From assembly GCA_004297065.1 (NCBI GenBank), contig SCUU01000096.1, forward strand, positions 1-36,221: a DNA stretch of 36,221 nt, in the 5' to 3' direction. The notes under the pieces were generated by a model, which was not told the DNA's origin, searched no databases, and worked only from the letters and a program-made list of their open reading frames with translations. The position numbers and the translations under genes were made by a program. Origin of the DNA: Gallionellaceae bacterium (GTDB lineage Bacteria; Pseudomonadota; Gammaproteobacteria; Burkholderiales; Gallionellaceae). Positions 1 through 7,544 of this stretch are shown here, piece by piece. Each line of letters opens with the position of its first letter. Positions within the stretch are counted from its first letter, which is position 1.

Positions 1-14
1 AGTGGCTGGTTATG
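1..14 (+). repeat. Right end of a REP-like element, cut by the window edge
   Basis: The first 14 bases (AGTGGCTGGTTATG) match the right end of the repeats at 5237-5293, 5315-5373 and 1854-1916. The copy is in the same orientation as that at 5237-5293 and carries the same AGTGG variant of the inner stem. The rest of the element lies outside the window. Confidence 0.7.
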
Positions 15-21
15 CTGTGTT

Positions 22-80
22 GCGGAAAAAATTTCTTGCTCGCATATCACCCATATGCCGCGCTGCGAAATTTTTTCCGC
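22..80. terminator. Long perfect inverted repeat downstream of ccmI
   Basis: Bases 22-35 (GCGGAAAAAATTTC) and 67-80 (GAAATTTTTTCCGC) are a perfect 14-base inverted repeat. The loop holds a second hairpin, GCATAT with ATATGC, at 42-58. It lies 41 bases beyond the ccmI stop. The A and T runs are inside the stem and not after it, so it is not a textbook intrinsic terminator. It could act as one on either strand, stabilise the mRNA 3' end, or be part of the adjacent repeat. Function is inferred from position only. Confidence 0.5.
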
Positions 81-120
81 GCCTTGCATTTGGGCGAAAT
101 CTGCATTTTTAGAAGCGCCC

Positions 121-1377
121 CTACTGGACGACGGACTCTATGTTGATTTTCAAGCCGCTGCTACCGGGCTTGAGTGTGCCGCTCATGCCTTGCAAATCGC
201 CGGTTTCCGGCATGGCATTACCCGATTTTGAAATGCGCGCAACGACCACGACCTCGTCAAAATTCGATAGTTTCATCTGCGGCGCCATCGCCATGCTGTC
301 ATCCAGCGTAAACTGCAACGGCAAGTCTTTCACCTGTTTACGCACGATAGCCAGCGGCATTTTTGGACCTTGTGCCGCACGCGCCAATATAAATACCGTA
401 TCTGCTGGGCTGACTCTGCCTTTAAGGGCAGCGCTCAACATGACGGTTCCCGAAATGCGCTCTTTTCCGGGAGCTGCGGTTTGACTGGCTTCCGCTGCCG
501 GGGCGATCTGTTCCAGCAGCGGCGCTTTACCGCCTTTGACTTGTGCCAGAAAATCGCGCGCCTGGCGGATTCCGCCTTCGATCATCCTGGCATCTTCGCT
601 GCCGCCGGGCAGACCTTTTAACAGGCGCTCCCAATGGCGCACGGCGGCAGCATAATCTCCCCGCTCCATTGCAGCCGAACCGGCCAATGCCAAGGCCTTG
701 GGATGATTCGGGTCGAGCGCGAGCGCCTTGTCGATTAACTTGGTGGGCGGGCCGACCAGGTGCTGCCCATGCACCATGGCCAGCATGTCGGCGTAATCCG
801 CCCATATCCACGCTTCGTCGGTCACGAACCGGGTAAGTTTTTCATAAGCCCTGGCCGCATCGGCGTAGCGCTCCAGCTCGCCATAGGCACGCGCCAGCAA
901 TAACAAAGCCTCTCCATCGTTGGGATTCTGCGCAACCTTGTCTTCCAGCGCCTTGAGCGCCCCGGATGAACGCAAGTCGCCGACACCTCCCGCAGAAGCA
1001 AGGCCGGCTTCGGGGGAAAGTGCGCTGCGATTGCCGATCTGCCAATACAGCCCGACGGAGGCCAAAGGCAAGAGAAGCGCCAGGCTGATCGCCAGCGCCT
1101 TGAGCGGATTGCGCACCGCTACAGCCCCCGGTTCTTCCTTGACTTCATCCAGCAAGCGCGACTGCAATTCGCGCTTGCCCTGTTCATACAACTCCTGCGT
1201 CAATAAACCGTTGCGCAGGTCGGCATCCATCTCGGCGCTCTGATCGCGGAATATTTCCAGGTTGGCCGCGTCGCGCAATACCGCATTGCTTTTATGTGTG
1301 CTGCGCCACAACGGCAATACGACGAACAACAACGCCACGAGGATAAGCAGCGCACAAATAATCCAGAATATCGTCAT
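121..1377 (-). CDS. ccmI: Cytochrome c maturation protein CcmI (CycH)
   Basis: CcmI is the membrane subunit that captures apocytochrome c and delivers it to the CcmF/CcmH haem lyase. The 418-residue protein begins with a hydrophobic segment (about residues 3-22), then a cytoplasmic leucine-zipper-like stretch, then a second membrane segment (about 93-112). A periplasmic part with TPR-like helices follows (about 140-270, including ALLLLARAYGELERYADAA). The C-terminal domain (about 305-418) resembles the CycH tail domain. The ATG at 1377 overlaps the ccmH stop in an ATGA motif, so translation is probably coupled. It is the last gene of the ccm operon; the inverted repeat at 22-80 follows. Length and architecture are normal for the fused two-domain CcmI. 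Confidence 0.93.
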   Translation of the reverse strand: MTIFWIICALLILVALLFVVLPLWRSTHKSNAVLRDAANLEIFRDQSAEMDADLRNGLLTQELYEQGKRELQSRLLDEVKEEPGAVAVRNPLKALAISLALLLPLASVGLYWQIGNRSALSPEAGLASAGGVGDLRSSGALKALEDKVAQNPNDGEALLLLARAYGELERYADAARAYEKLTRFVTDEAWIWADYADMLAMVHGQHLVGPPTKLIDKALALDPNHPKALALAGSAAMERGDYAAAVRHWERLLKGLPGGSEDARMIEGGIRQARDFLAQVKGGKAPLLEQIAPAAEASQTAAPGKERISGTVMLSAALKGRVSPADTVFILARAAQGPKMPLAIVRKQVKDLPLQFTLDDSMAMAPQMKLSNFDEVVVVARISKSGNAMPETGDLQGMSGTLKPGSSGLKINIESVVQ

Positions 1378-1856
1378 GCTTGATGATCTTTATCGTTATT
1401 GAGTAATGCGGTCGCGCGTTGCGCTGCCTCGGCGGAAAGCGTGGCCTCTGGAACGGTCCGGCGCCGTTTGCGCAACTGGAAAAACAGCACTCCGCCGCCG
1501 ATGAACAGCAGGACAAACGGGCCGAACCAAAGCAACAGGGTGTAAGACTTCACCGGCGGTTCGTACAGCACAAAATCGCCATAGCGGGCAACCAGATAAT
1601 CGATGATCTCCCGATCGCTCATGCCCTTGGCCATCTGCTCGCGCACTTCGCGGCGCAGGTCTTCCGCAAGTTCGGCATGGGAGCTGGCCAGCGACTCGTT
1701 CTGGCAGACCAGGCAACGCAGTTTCTCCGCCAGTCCGATCATGCGTTTTTCCAGTACGGGGTCGGCGGCCAAATCCTTGGCTTCACCCGCGCTGGCGAAA
1801 GTTGGTAGCAAGCAAAACAGTGAGACCAATAGAGCAGCAAAAACCTTTGCCCGCAT
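1374..1856 (-). CDS. ccmH: Cytochrome c maturation protein CcmH (apocytochrome thiol reductase)
   Basis: CcmH reduces or holds the haem-binding cysteines of apocytochrome c in the periplasm. From the ATG at 1856 the product has 160 residues: a signal peptide (1-23, ending ASA), the family motif LRCLVCQ with Cys48 and Cys51, and a membrane helix near 108-130. The start is uncertain. The ATG at 1856 is formed by the end of the repeat at 1854-1916 and has no Shine-Dalgarno sequence. The same frame stays open to an ATG at 2015 that overlaps the ccmG stop (ATGA). That start would add 53 residues encoded by repeat sequence, before the signal peptide. I prefer 1856 because the signal peptide is then N-terminal, but coupled initiation at 2015 is possible. 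Confidence 0.9.
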   Translation of the reverse strand: MRAKVFAALLVSLFCLLPTFASAGEAKDLAADPVLEKRMIGLAEKLRCLVCQNESLASSHAELAEDLRREVREQMAKGMSDREIIDYLVARYGDFVLYEPPVKSYTLLLWFGPFVLLFIGGGVLFFQLRKRRRTVPEATLSAEAAQRATALLNNDKDHQA

Positions 1857-1916
1857 AACCAGCGACTCGGTTGGCGTTTTTGCCAACCTTAGTCGAATGG
1901 CTAGTTGTTTCATCAG
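1854..1916 (-). repeat. REP-like structured element, copy C
   Basis: On the minus strand this reads CTGATGAAACAACTAGCC, then ATTCGACTAAG, a variable hairpin (GTTGGC, loop AAAAAC, GCCAAC), then AGTCGCTGGTTATG. The outer arms AACTAGC and GCTGGTT pair with one G-T wobble, and GACT pairs with AGTC. It shares both conserved arms with the copies at 5237-5293 and 5315-5373, while its central hairpin differs in sequence. It sits between ccmG and ccmH, and its last three bases are the ATG used for ccmH. Confidence 0.8.
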
Positions 1917-1985
1917 ATTACGCAGATTGACGCCGATTAAAAACCCGCCGTTAAATCTGCGTGAATCTGCGAAATCTGCGGATGG
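1917..1985. repeat. CGCAGATT short tandem and inverted repeat
   Basis: On the minus strand three near-copies of a roughly 10-base unit (CGCAGATT plus two bases) are followed after about 25 bases by an inverted copy, AATCTGCG. Such CGCAGATT repeats are common between genes in many proteobacterial genomes (recalled, not searched). Here the repeat directly abuts the REP-like copy C, and together they separate ccmG from ccmH. Confidence 0.6.
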
Positions 1986-2011
1986 GCTTGCCGTTTCCAA
2001 AATAGAACGCT

Positions 2012-2542
2012 TCATGGCCTTTTCTCCAGCTCGGCGACCAAGGGCAAAATCTTCTCGCGCAGATTCTGGTGCGTGATCGGGCCGATCTGTTTGTATTGAA
2101 TGACGCCCTGTTTGTCTATCACGTAAGTTTCGGGCACACCATAAACGCCGTAATCAATTCCGGTGCGGCCTTCCGGGTCGGATACGCTCAGCACATATGG
2201 GTCGCCGCCTTCGCGCAAGGTTGCCTGCGCATCGGCACGTTTATCTTTGTAATCGAGCCCGTAGATGGGCACGATGTTCTTGCGCGACAGTTCGACCAGT
2301 ATCGGGTGCTCTTCGCGGCAGGAAACGCACCAGGAAGCCCACACGTTAAGCAACCAGACCTTGCCTTTCATTTCTGCGGGAGAAAACTGTTTGCTCGGTT
2401 CGTGCAGTTGCGGCAAAGTAAAGGCGGGAGCCGGCTTGCCGATCAGGGGCGAAGGTACTTCGCGCGGGTCGAGGTTCAAACCGACATACAAAAATCCGGC
2501 GAGTACGACAAATATGATGAACGGCCAAATAAAACGTGTCAT
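2012..2542 (-). CDS. ccmG: Thiol:disulfide interchange protein CcmG (DsbE)
   Basis: CcmG is a membrane-anchored periplasmic thioredoxin-fold protein that passes reducing power, normally from CcdA/DsbD, to CcmH and apocytochrome c. The 176-residue product has an N-terminal membrane anchor (about 4-22) and the motif WASWCVSCREEHP with Cys72 and Cys75. A conserved cis-Pro region follows (YGVPETYVID). The ATG at 2542 is preceded by a strong GGAGGAG and overlaps the ccmF stop (ATGA), so I reject the in-frame ATG at 2668 inside ccmF. Its own stop overlaps an ATG at 2015, the likely remnant of the original coupling to ccmH. Confidence 0.95.
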   Translation of the reverse strand: MTRFIWPFIIFVVLAGFLYVGLNLDPREVPSPLIGKPAPAFTLPQLHEPSKQFSPAEMKGKVWLLNVWASWCVSCREEHPILVELSRKNIVPIYGLDYKDKRADAQATLREGGDPYVLSVSDPEGRTGIDYGVYGVPETYVIDKQGVIQYKQIGPITHQNLREKILPLVAELEKRP

Positions 2543-4542
2543 GCAGTCTTCTCCTCCAATTGCTCGCCGCCTGCCGCAACGGCCTGCGCCTTGCGCGCAT
2601 GAATGCGGTAACGGCGGTCGCTGATAGCGAATATGCCGCCCAGCGCCATTAACAGACAGCCCGCCCAAATCCAGTCCACAAACGGTTTAACGTAAACGCG
2701 CACCGCCCAAGCGCCGTCGCTATCCGGGATCGGTTCGCCCAGCGACACGTACAGATCGCCCAGCAAACCCGGCTCGATGGCGGCTTCGGTCATCGGCATG
2801 CCCGATGCGTTGTAACTGCGTTTTTCCGGGAATAATTCGCCCACGATGCGATCATTCTTTTTGATCACGACATGGCCGCGCGCGGCAGTATAGTTCGGCC
2901 CCTGCTGCTCGGTGATGCCGTCGAAACGGAACACATAACCGCCAGCCTCGACCGTGTCGCCCACATTCATGCGCACATCGCGCTCGGTCTCGTAGCCCTT
3001 CACCATCGTGACACCGATGACAAACACTGCGATACCGAGGTGCGCCAGTTGCATACCGTAATAGCTGCGCGACTGATTCTTCAGGCGCTGCATCAGAGAG
3101 CCTTCCTTGCCAATACGTTTGCGCAAATCCAAGAAGCCCGTGCTAATCACCCAGAACGCCAGCATGAATCCCAAGGCGATTAACGGCGTCCACTTGCCCA
3201 ACACCAGCGGTAACAACAAAGCGATGGCCACACTCGCACCGAATGCCCAGCGCACACGCACCCAAATATCCGGCATGCTCGCTTGTTTCCAGCGCGCAAT
3301 CGGCCCCAAGCCCATCATGATTATCAGCGGCACCATCAGCGGCACGAATACGGTTTGAAAATACGGGGGGCCGACAGACAGCTTGCCGAAACCCAGCGCA
3401 TCCATAAATAAGGGATACAGCGTGCCGAGAAACACCGAAGCCGATGCCACCGACAACAGCACATTGTTGGTCAGCAACATCGACTCGCGCGAGATGATGT
3501 CGAACTTGCCGCCGAGGCCGATCTTGGGCGCGCGCCATGCGAAGAGCAGCAAAGAAGCGCCGATCACCACGACCAGGAACGAGAGGATAAAGATGCCCCG
3601 TTTGGGGTCGGTGGCGAATGCATGCACGGAAGTCAACACGCCCGAACGCACAAGAAAGGTTCCCAACAGGCTGAGCGAGAACGCCGCGATAGCCAACAGC
3701 ACCGTCCAGCTCTTGAATGCGCCGCGCTTTTCGGTAACGGCGAGGGAATGGATCAGCGCTGTGCCGACCAGCCAGGGCATGAACGAAGCATTCTCTACCG
3801 GATCCCAAAACCACCAGCCCCCCCAACCCAGTTCGTAATACGCCCACCAGCTACCCAAAGCGATGCCCAGGGTCATAAACACCCATGCCACGGTTGTCCA
3901 CGGACGCGACCAACGCGCCCACGTCGCATCCAACTGCCCGCCCAGCAAAGCCGACAGGGCAAAGGAAAAGGCCACGGAGAATCCGACATAGCCCATGTAC
4001 AGCATCGGCGGATGAATGACCAATCCGGGGTCTTGCAACAGTGGATTCAGGTCGCGCCCGTCCATTGCCGCGGGCAGCAAACGGTCGAACGGATTGGAAG
4101 TGAACAGCATGAACAACAGGAAACCTACCGAAATCAGCCCCATCACGCCGATGACGCGCGCCACCATTTCTTCCGGCAAGTGTTTGCTGAACATCGCCAC
4201 GGCGATCGTCCACAGTGTCAACATGAACGCCCACAGCAGCAAAGAGCCTTCGTGTCCGCCCCATAAAGCCGCGATGCGATACTGAATAGGCAACTGCGAG
4301 TTTGAGTGTTGCGCCACGTACAGTACGGAGAAGTCGTTACTGATGAAAGACTGTAGCAAGCAGGCGAACGCTATCGAGACGAACACGAACTGCCCGAATG
4401 CAAGCGGGCGGGCCACACTCATCAATACGGCATTGCCGCGCGCCGCGCCGGCGATGGGGAGCACGCTTTGAATCAGGGCGAGGAATAAAGCCACGACCAG
4501 CGCAAAATTTCCAAGTTCTGGAATAATCATTTGGGGAGTCAT
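2539..4542 (-). CDS. ccmF: Cytochrome c haem lyase subunit CcmF
   Basis: CcmF is the large polytopic subunit that takes haem from CcmE and joins it to the CXXCH cysteines of apocytochrome c. The 667-residue length is typical. Multiple membrane helices span nearly the whole protein. The haem-handling WWD motif (GWGGWWFWDPVENASF) lies at about 235-255, and a periplasmic domain precedes the last helix. It starts 32 bases after ccmE and its stop overlaps the ccmG start. No disruption is visible. Confidence 0.97.
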   Translation of the reverse strand: MTPQMIIPELGNFALVVALFLALIQSVLPIAGAARGNAVLMSVARPLAFGQFVFVSIAFACLLQSFISNDFSVLYVAQHSNSQLPIQYRIAALWGGHEGSLLLWAFMLTLWTIAVAMFSKHLPEEMVARVIGVMGLISVGFLLFMLFTSNPFDRLLPAAMDGRDLNPLLQDPGLVIHPPMLYMGYVGFSVAFSFALSALLGGQLDATWARWSRPWTTVAWVFMTLGIALGSWWAYYELGWGGWWFWDPVENASFMPWLVGTALIHSLAVTEKRGAFKSWTVLLAIAAFSLSLLGTFLVRSGVLTSVHAFATDPKRGIFILSFLVVVIGASLLLFAWRAPKIGLGGKFDIISRESMLLTNNVLLSVASASVFLGTLYPLFMDALGFGKLSVGPPYFQTVFVPLMVPLIIMMGLGPIARWKQASMPDIWVRVRWAFGASVAIALLLPLVLGKWTPLIALGFMLAFWVISTGFLDLRKRIGKEGSLMQRLKNQSRSYYGMQLAHLGIAVFVIGVTMVKGYETERDVRMNVGDTVEAGGYVFRFDGITEQQGPNYTAARGHVVIKKNDRIVGELFPEKRSYNASGMPMTEAAIEPGLLGDLYVSLGEPIPDSDGAWAVRVYVKPFVDWIWAGCLLMALGGIFAISDRRYRIHARKAQAVAAGGEQLEEKTA

Positions 4543-4574
4543 TGTGTGTTTCCGGTTTGTTGGGCGAGTAAAAT

Positions 4575-5051
4575 TTATTTGGCGGGCAAAGCGGTGACGC
4601 CGGAAGCGGCGCTCACCCCGGACTGCGCCTTGGCTGCTTCTTCCAGCGCATGTTTGGCTTCGGGCGGCATGTAGTTTTCATCATGCTTGGCCAGCACTTC
4701 TTCGGCATAAAACACGTTGTCGGCCCGCAACTTGCCTTGCGCCACGACACCTTTGCCTTCCTTGAACAAGTCGGGCAGGATGCCCTTGTAAGTAACCGGC
4801 ATGTTCCTGGAGGTGTCCGTAATGCTGAAATGCACAGTCAGGCCATCGCCTTCGCGTTTGACGCTGCCGGCTTCCACCAAACCGCCGATACGGAAGCTGC
4901 GGCCTTGCGGCGCTTCTTTGTTGTAGACCTGGGTCGGTGTGAAGTACAGACTGACGTTATTCTTCAGCGCATACAAGACCAATCCGACCGCAGCGGCGAC
5001 CAGAGCGAGGCCTCCAATAATAAACATGAATCTTTTCTGGCGCGGCTTCAT
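4575..5051 (-). CDS. ccmE: Haem chaperone CcmE
   Basis: CcmE binds haem covalently in the periplasm and carries it from CcmC to CcmF. The 158-residue protein has one N-terminal membrane anchor (about 8-28) and an OB-fold beta domain. The haem-attaching histidine is His123, in KHDENYMP, the usual HxxxY form of bacterial CcmE. A short flexible C-terminal tail follows. The ATG at 5051 overlaps the ccmD stop. Confidence 0.96.
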   Translation of the reverse strand: MKPRQKRFMFIIGGLALVAAAVGLVLYALKNNVSLYFTPTQVYNKEAPQGRSFRIGGLVEAGSVKREGDGLTVHFSITDTSRNMPVTYKGILPDLFKEGKGVVAQGKLRADNVFYAEEVLAKHDENYMPPEAKHALEEAAKAQSGVSAASGVTALPAK

Positions 5052-5215
5052 TGACCCTCTCCCGCATCGCGCATCATGCGCAATTGCTCCAATGTGATTT
5101 TTCTCTTATGCCGCACCAGCGCGATCTCGACGATGAAGGCCAGCAATGTCACACCGTAAGAGCCCCATACGTAAAAACCGTAACCGTTCATGGCAAAGAA
5201 TTCGGCCCAATTCAT
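5048..5215 (-). CDS. ccmD: Haem exporter accessory protein CcmD
   Basis: CcmD is a very small membrane protein that stabilises the CcmABC-CcmE complex and helps release loaded CcmE. The 55-residue product starts MNWAEFFAMNGYGFYVWGSY, has one membrane helix, then a basic stretch (RHKRK) and a helical cytoplasmic tail. This is the family layout. It is identified by sequence pattern and by its position directly before ccmE (4-base overlap). Normally it would also overlap or abut ccmC. Here 256 bases of repeat and other sequence separate the ccmC stop from this start. Confidence 0.92.
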   Translation of the reverse strand: MNWAEFFAMNGYGFYVWGSYGVTLLAFIVEIALVRHKRKITLEQLRMMRDAGEGQ

Positions 5216-5231
5216 GAGCGCACCTCCGCCA
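5212..5231. repeat. 20-base direct repeat, ccmD side
   Basis: The sequence TCATGAGCGCACCTCCGCCA matches 5472-5491 (TCATGACCGCACCTCCGCCA) with one difference. The two copies flank the 240 bases inserted between ccmC and ccmD. Each copy contains an ATGA stop/start overlap, and both read AEVRS in the minus-strand frame. Confidence 0.75.
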
Positions 5232-5236
5232 CGTTA

Positions 5237-5293
5237 CTGATGAAACAACTAGCCAATCCACTAAGCCAGCAAGCTGGCAAGTGGCTGGTTATG
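5237..5293 (+). repeat. REP-like structured element, copy A
   Basis: It begins CTGATGAAACAACTAGCC, then AATCCACTAAG, a central hairpin GCCAGC-AA-GCTGGC, then AAGTGGCTGGTTATG. The inner stem here is CCACT with AGTGG, where copies B and C have CGACT with AGTCG. This is a paired (compensatory) change. It forms a head-to-head pair with copy B. Confidence 0.82.
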
Positions 5294-5314
5294 GCGAAGC
5301 CAGCCGATTGCGTG

Positions 5315-5373
5315 ATAACCAGCGACTTGCACGGATTTATCGTGCTTAGTCGAATGGCTAGTTGTTTTATCAG
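5315..5373 (-). repeat. REP-like structured element, copy B
   Basis: On the minus strand it reads CTGATAAAACAACTAGCC, ATTCGACTAAG, a central hairpin GCACG-ATAAATC-CGTGC, then AAGTCGCTGGTTAT. It is inverted relative to copy A, with a 21-base linker, an arrangement like BIME or REPIN pairs. Confidence 0.82.
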
Positions 5374-5471
5374 GAGGTGCGATGCGGTCATTGGCTCCGG
5401 CGTCACGCACTGCGCGCATGAGCCTGCACCGAAACTGCGTTGTCCCGCACCCGTCGCGTTCGCGCACCGTG

Positions 5472-5491
5472 TCATGACCGCACCTCCGCCA
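5472..5491. repeat. 20-base direct repeat, ccmC side
   Basis: This is the partner of 5212-5231, identical in 19 of 20 positions. It covers the last codons and stop of ccmC. The pair is what a target-site duplication or a local duplication would leave. Confidence 0.75.
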
Positions 5492-6209
5492 GTTCGTTCA
5501 CCCATTGCGTATTGCGCTCGCGTTCCAAAATAATGCTGCGCACGCGCACCAGCGTTACCGCGATGACATACAACCAGCACGCCACCAGCATGGTAAACAT
5601 GGCCTGTTGCATGGCGATGTGCATACTCGTTCCGGTAAATTTAACTGTCGATCCTTGGTGCAGGGTGTTCCACCACTGCACCGAGAAATAGATGATGGGC
5701 ACGTTGACGGAACCCACGATAGCCAGCAATGCACCGGCCCGGTCGGCACGGCGCGGATCGTCGATGGACGCTTGTAAAGCGATAAAACCCAGATATAAAA
5801 ACAGCAGGATCAATTCGGAAGTCAGGCGCGCATCCCACGCCCACCACGCACCCCACATCGGCTTGCCCCATAGCGCCCCGGTCCACAGCGAGATGAAAGC
5901 GAACAGCGCACCGGTAGGTGCCAGCGCGGAAGCCATCATGGAAGACAAGCGCGTATTAAAGATCAAACCTAATGCCGCGTATCCGGCCATGATTAGATAA
6001 ATGAACATGGACAAAATCGAAGCGGGAACATGGATGAAGATAATGCGATAGGCCTCGCTCTGCACGGCATCGGTCGGCGCAACAAAAAAACCGATATACA
6101 TTCCCACCACAAACAAAATGGCAGCAGGCACCGCAAACCAGGGAACCATTTTGCCGGCCAAGCCGTAAAAGGTCGTGGGGGCCGCATATTTAAACCAATT
6201 TATTGCCAA
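5472..6209 (-). CDS. ccmC: Haem exporter/transfer protein CcmC
   Basis: CcmC is the inner-membrane protein that presents haem to CcmE at the periplasmic face. The 245-residue protein has six predicted membrane helices and the tryptophan-rich haem-handling motif WGAWWAWDARLTSELI at about 119-134. His60 and the His in WNTLHQGST fit the conserved axial ligand positions. It starts 3 bases after the ccmB stop. Its last codons (AEVRS, stop) are repeated 260 bases further on, before ccmD. Confidence 0.96.
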   Translation of the reverse strand: MAINWFKYAAPTTFYGLAGKMVPWFAVPAAILFVVGMYIGFFVAPTDAVQSEAYRIIFIHVPASILSMFIYLIMAGYAALGLIFNTRLSSMMASALAPTGALFAFISLWTGALWGKPMWGAWWAWDARLTSELILLFLYLGFIALQASIDDPRRADRAGALLAIVGSVNVPIIYFSVQWWNTLHQGSTVKFTGTSMHIAMQQAMFTMLVACWLYVIAVTLVRVRSIILERERNTQWVNELAEVRS

Positions 6210-6212
6210 ATT

Positions 6213-6896
6213 TCACTCCATCGAAATACGTAAAGCCTGCGCCGTGACCCAGGGCGTAAAAACCAAAGCCAGCAACAACAGCGCCCCCAACAAAGCCACA
6301 TGCGGAACAATCGTCATGCCGGTATTCACCGCCTCTACCGCTCCGGCCCCGAAGATCAGCACGGGTATGCATAAGGGCAACACCAGCAACGATACCAGCA
6401 CGCCGCCGCCACGCAGCCCCAAAGTGAGTGCCGCACCAATCGCGCCTATCATGCTCAATATCGGCGTACCCAGCAATAGCACGAGTAGCAGTACCCACAA
6501 GGCTTGTGGCGACATGTCAAACTGCAAACCCAACACCGGGGCGATCAACACCAAGGGCAAACCGGACAACATCCAATGCGCGAGTATCTTGCCCAGCACC
6601 AGTACCGACAACGACTGCGGCACCAACAGCATTTGTTCCAGAGTGCCATCCAGATAGTCGGCGGAGAACATGCGCCCCAACGACAACATGGATGCCAACA
6701 AAGCAGCGACCCATACCACCCCTGCCGCCATCTTGCGCAACATCTCGGGCTCCGGCCCTACCCCCAGCGGGAACAAACTCACCACCATCACAAAGAAAAT
6801 CAGCGTGGCCAACACGTCGGCCCGACGCCGCATTGCCAACAGCATATCGCGGCGGATGACCAACCCCAGCAATCCAAACAGCGTCATCTTCCTCAT
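6213..6896 (-). CDS. ccmB: Haem exporter permease CcmB
   Basis: CcmB is the membrane subunit that pairs with the ATPase CcmA; ATP hydrolysis by the pair releases haem-loaded CcmE. The 227-residue product is almost entirely membrane helices (six), with the early motif RRDMLLAMRRRADVLATLIFF at about 14-34, typical of the family. Its start overlaps the ccmA stop (ATGA). Confidence 0.95.
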   Translation of the reverse strand: MRKMTLFGLLGLVIRRDMLLAMRRRADVLATLIFFVMVVSLFPLGVGPEPEMLRKMAAGVVWVAALLASMLSLGRMFSADYLDGTLEQMLLVPQSLSVLVLGKILAHWMLSGLPLVLIAPVLGLQFDMSPQALWVLLLVLLLGTPILSMIGAIGAALTLGLRGGGVLVSLLVLPLCIPVLIFGAGAVEAVNTGMTIVPHVALLGALLLLALVFTPWVTAQALRISME

Positions 6897-7507
6897 GACA
6901 AGCTCAATTGCCGCGTCCGCACACCGGCCACTTGCAAAGGTTGGTGCGTGGTAAAAATCGCCATCCCCCCCTTCGACAGGTGTTCGCCAATAAGTTCCTG
7001 CATCAAACCGGCTGCCCCCACATCGAGCGCGGTCAATGGCTCATCCAATATCCATAAATGCGCATTGCCGACCAGCAAACGGCTCAACGCAACGCGGCGG
7101 CGCTGGCCTTGCGACAGCACTTTCACCGGCAGGTGTTCGCGGCGGCGCAGCCCCATACGGCGCAATGCGGCAAGCGCATCTTTTTCATCCACCGCGCAAC
7201 CGGCCAAGCCGGTGCCGATGCGCAAATTTTCCAGCGCGTTCAATTCATCCTTGACGGCATTCAGGTGACCGAGATAGATCATCTCGGCATTGAACTCCTC
7301 ACCCAATTTACGGACGTCCTCACCGCGCCAACGAATCTCCCCAGACGCGGGCCGCATAAAGCCGCACAAGGTGCGCAGCAGAGTTGTTTTGCCGCTGCCG
7401 TTCTCGCCCTGCACTTGCATCAATTCACCGCCCCCGAGCGAAAAATTCAGCCCGGAAAATAACTGATGATCCCCGCGTACACAGGCTAGGTTGCTTACTT
7501 CAAGCAT
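6893..7507 (-). CDS. ccmA: Cytochrome c biogenesis ATP-binding protein CcmA
   Basis: CcmA is the ABC ATPase of the CcmAB complex. From the ATG at 7507 the product has 204 residues, close to E. coli CcmA. It shows Walker A (GENGSGKTT), the ABC signature (LSQGQRRRVALS), Walker B (LWILDEP) and the switch histidine in TTHQPL. The frame stays open to an ATG at 7579, but that would place the start upstream of the best promoter -10 box. Homology begins at LEVSNLACVRG, so 7507 is preferred. It is the first gene of the operon. Confidence 0.95.
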   Translation of the reverse strand: MLEVSNLACVRGDHQLFSGLNFSLGGGELMQVQGENGSGKTTLLRTLCGFMRPASGEIRWRGEDVRKLGEEFNAEMIYLGHLNAVKDELNALENLRIGTGLAGCAVDEKDALAALRRMGLRRREHLPVKVLSQGQRRRVALSRLLVGNAHLWILDEPLTALDVGAAGLMQELIGEHLSKGGMAIFTTHQPLQVAGVRTRQLSLS

Positions 7508-7544
7508 GAGAAAAAATACCCGACTCGAATCAAAATAGCCGCGA

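Larger units (their letters stand above)
5212..5475 (-). other. Open frame bridging ccmC and ccmD, probably not a functional gene
   Basis: An 87-codon frame starts in an ATGA overlap with the ccmC stop (5472-5475) and ends in an ATGA overlap with the ccmD start (5212-5215). About 60 codons lie in the two REP-like copies. The rest (5374-5471) has no protein I recognise. The composition is Cys- and Ser-rich, with no plausible membrane or domain pattern. It may serve only to carry ribosomes from ccmC to ccmD across an insertion. One part (RAVRDAGAND in another frame) vaguely resembles the end of ccmD (RMMRDAGEGQ), perhaps by chance. Confidence 0.4.

Noticed and set aside
1854-5373. Integron attC sites as an explanation for the hairpin repeats
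   Set aside because: The AAC/GTT ends are suggestive, but the outer RYYYAAC and GTTRRRY boxes do not match, and the copies lie inside a housekeeping operon in both orientations.
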